DNA of 64,000 nucleotides, taken from NCBI GenBank assembly GCA_942493235.1, contig OW818676.1:1984001-2048000 (forward strand). Direction: 5' to 3'. Position numbers and translations under genes: made by a program. The notes beneath the pieces are model-generated. The model made no database searches. It worked only from the letters and a program-made list of their open reading frames with translations, and had not been told where the DNA came from. This document shows positions 63,772 through 64,000 of the stretch, in pieces; the first letter of the stretch is position 1, and every line of letters begins with the position of its first letter. The DNA is from ENR-C587 sp942493235 (lineage in GTDB: Bacteria > Bacteroidota > Ignavibacteria > Kapaibacteriales > UBA2268).

Positions 63772-63847
63772 ATAGTTTGTAATTTTAATATGGAATCTTT
63801 AGTTCAATATCATAATTGAAACAATGAGATAATGTTATAAATTGTTT
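63757..63847. repeat. Duplicated purN 3' end
   Basis: GAGATAATGTTATAAATAGT... (63757-63778, spanning the stop) recurs at 63826-63847 with one mismatch (AAATTGTTT). The rest of the window end (63850-64000) is AT-rich, with GGCTATTGCAAAAGTCCAAA (a dispersed motif shared with ~37500) and TTATTTTCTCAATC twice (63887-63900 and 63987-64000). Confidence 0.75.
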
Positions 63848-64000
63848 AAGGCTATTGCAAAAGTCCAAAATATTTATTTACTGTTATTATTTTCTCAATC
63901 CTACGCTCTGCCTAGGATTTGTTTTAGTGTATAGCTTGTCAGCTTACCACGCAGAGTATGGTAAGCAGGAAATTAATAATTGATATTTATTTTCTCAATC

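Noticed and set aside
1..64000. tRNA or rRNA genes
   Set aside because: No cloverleaf-like sequence with a GTTCRA loop and CCA-proximal stem, and no rRNA signature, was noticed by eye; a tRNAscan would settle it.

Overview
The window is AT-rich, tightly packed bacterial DNA from the Bacteroidota/Chlorobi (FCB) side of the tree. Evidence: several secreted proteins end in type IX secretion (T9SS) C-terminal sorting domains; large IgGFc-binding-type surface proteins are present; some promoters fit the Bacteroidota pattern (TTTG plus TAnnTTTG); Shine-Dalgarno sequences are mostly weak. A lineage near Ignavibacteria/Kapabacteria is plausible, but no rRNA or tRNA is present to settle it.

Layout. 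0-5 kb: end of an outer-membrane barrel protein, a SPOR-domain protein, a TonB-like protein, a 57-residue membrane protein and UDP-glucose dehydrogenase. 4.9-8.2 kb: a frameshifted cytosine-5 DNA methyltransferase, a K+ channel with RCK domains and a glycosyltransferase. 8.4-13.9 kb: an OmpA-like periplasmic protein facing a leftward cluster (5'-nucleotidase, BadF-type sugar kinase, GH29 alpha-L-fucosidase, leucine-rich lipoprotein). 14.4-17 kb: PAS histidine kinase and RecX. 17.5-18.8 kb: a stand-alone XylR_N/V4R sensor with two orphan small genes. 20.3-22.9 kb: PhoR/PhoB-like two-component system. 23.4-27.3 kb: accessory island with a DUF4240 gene, an acetyltransferase remnant, and a methyltransferase overlapping a GHKL/MORC-like ATPase that ends in a HEPN-like motif. 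27.5-30.4 kb: pyruvate, phosphate dikinase. 31-37 kb: giant T9SS protein, MltG and two small conserved genes. 38.7-41.6 kb: a lysine-2,3-aminomutase-like radical SAM enzyme coupled to a DUF389 membrane protein. 41.8-51.3 kb: T9SS/IgGFc-binding surface proteins, another radical SAM protein and CcmB. 51.3-53 kb: nuoA-nuoB and queC. 54-58.4 kb: YD-like lipoprotein, SecD, SecF and a STAS protein. 58.4-61.9 kb: a repeat array interrupted by an IS110-family element. 61.9-63.8 kb: a PAS-REC-LuxR regulator and PurN.

The gaps between genes hold several families of dispersed and tandem repeats: a 79-bp palindrome (7 copies) nested in MITE-like inverted repeats, a ~254-bp composite array, a ~145-bp tandem triplication, and tail duplications of coding genes. 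The best candidates for an undescribed system are (i) the methyltransferase + GHKL ATPase/HEPN-like pair, (ii) the aminomutase-like + DUF389 pair, whose substrate-site residues differ from lysine aminomutase, and (iii) the XylR_N/V4R operon. Two genes (a methyltransferase and the IS110 transposase) each break at a -1 slippery heptamer directly followed by TAG. That is either recoding or homopolymer error.
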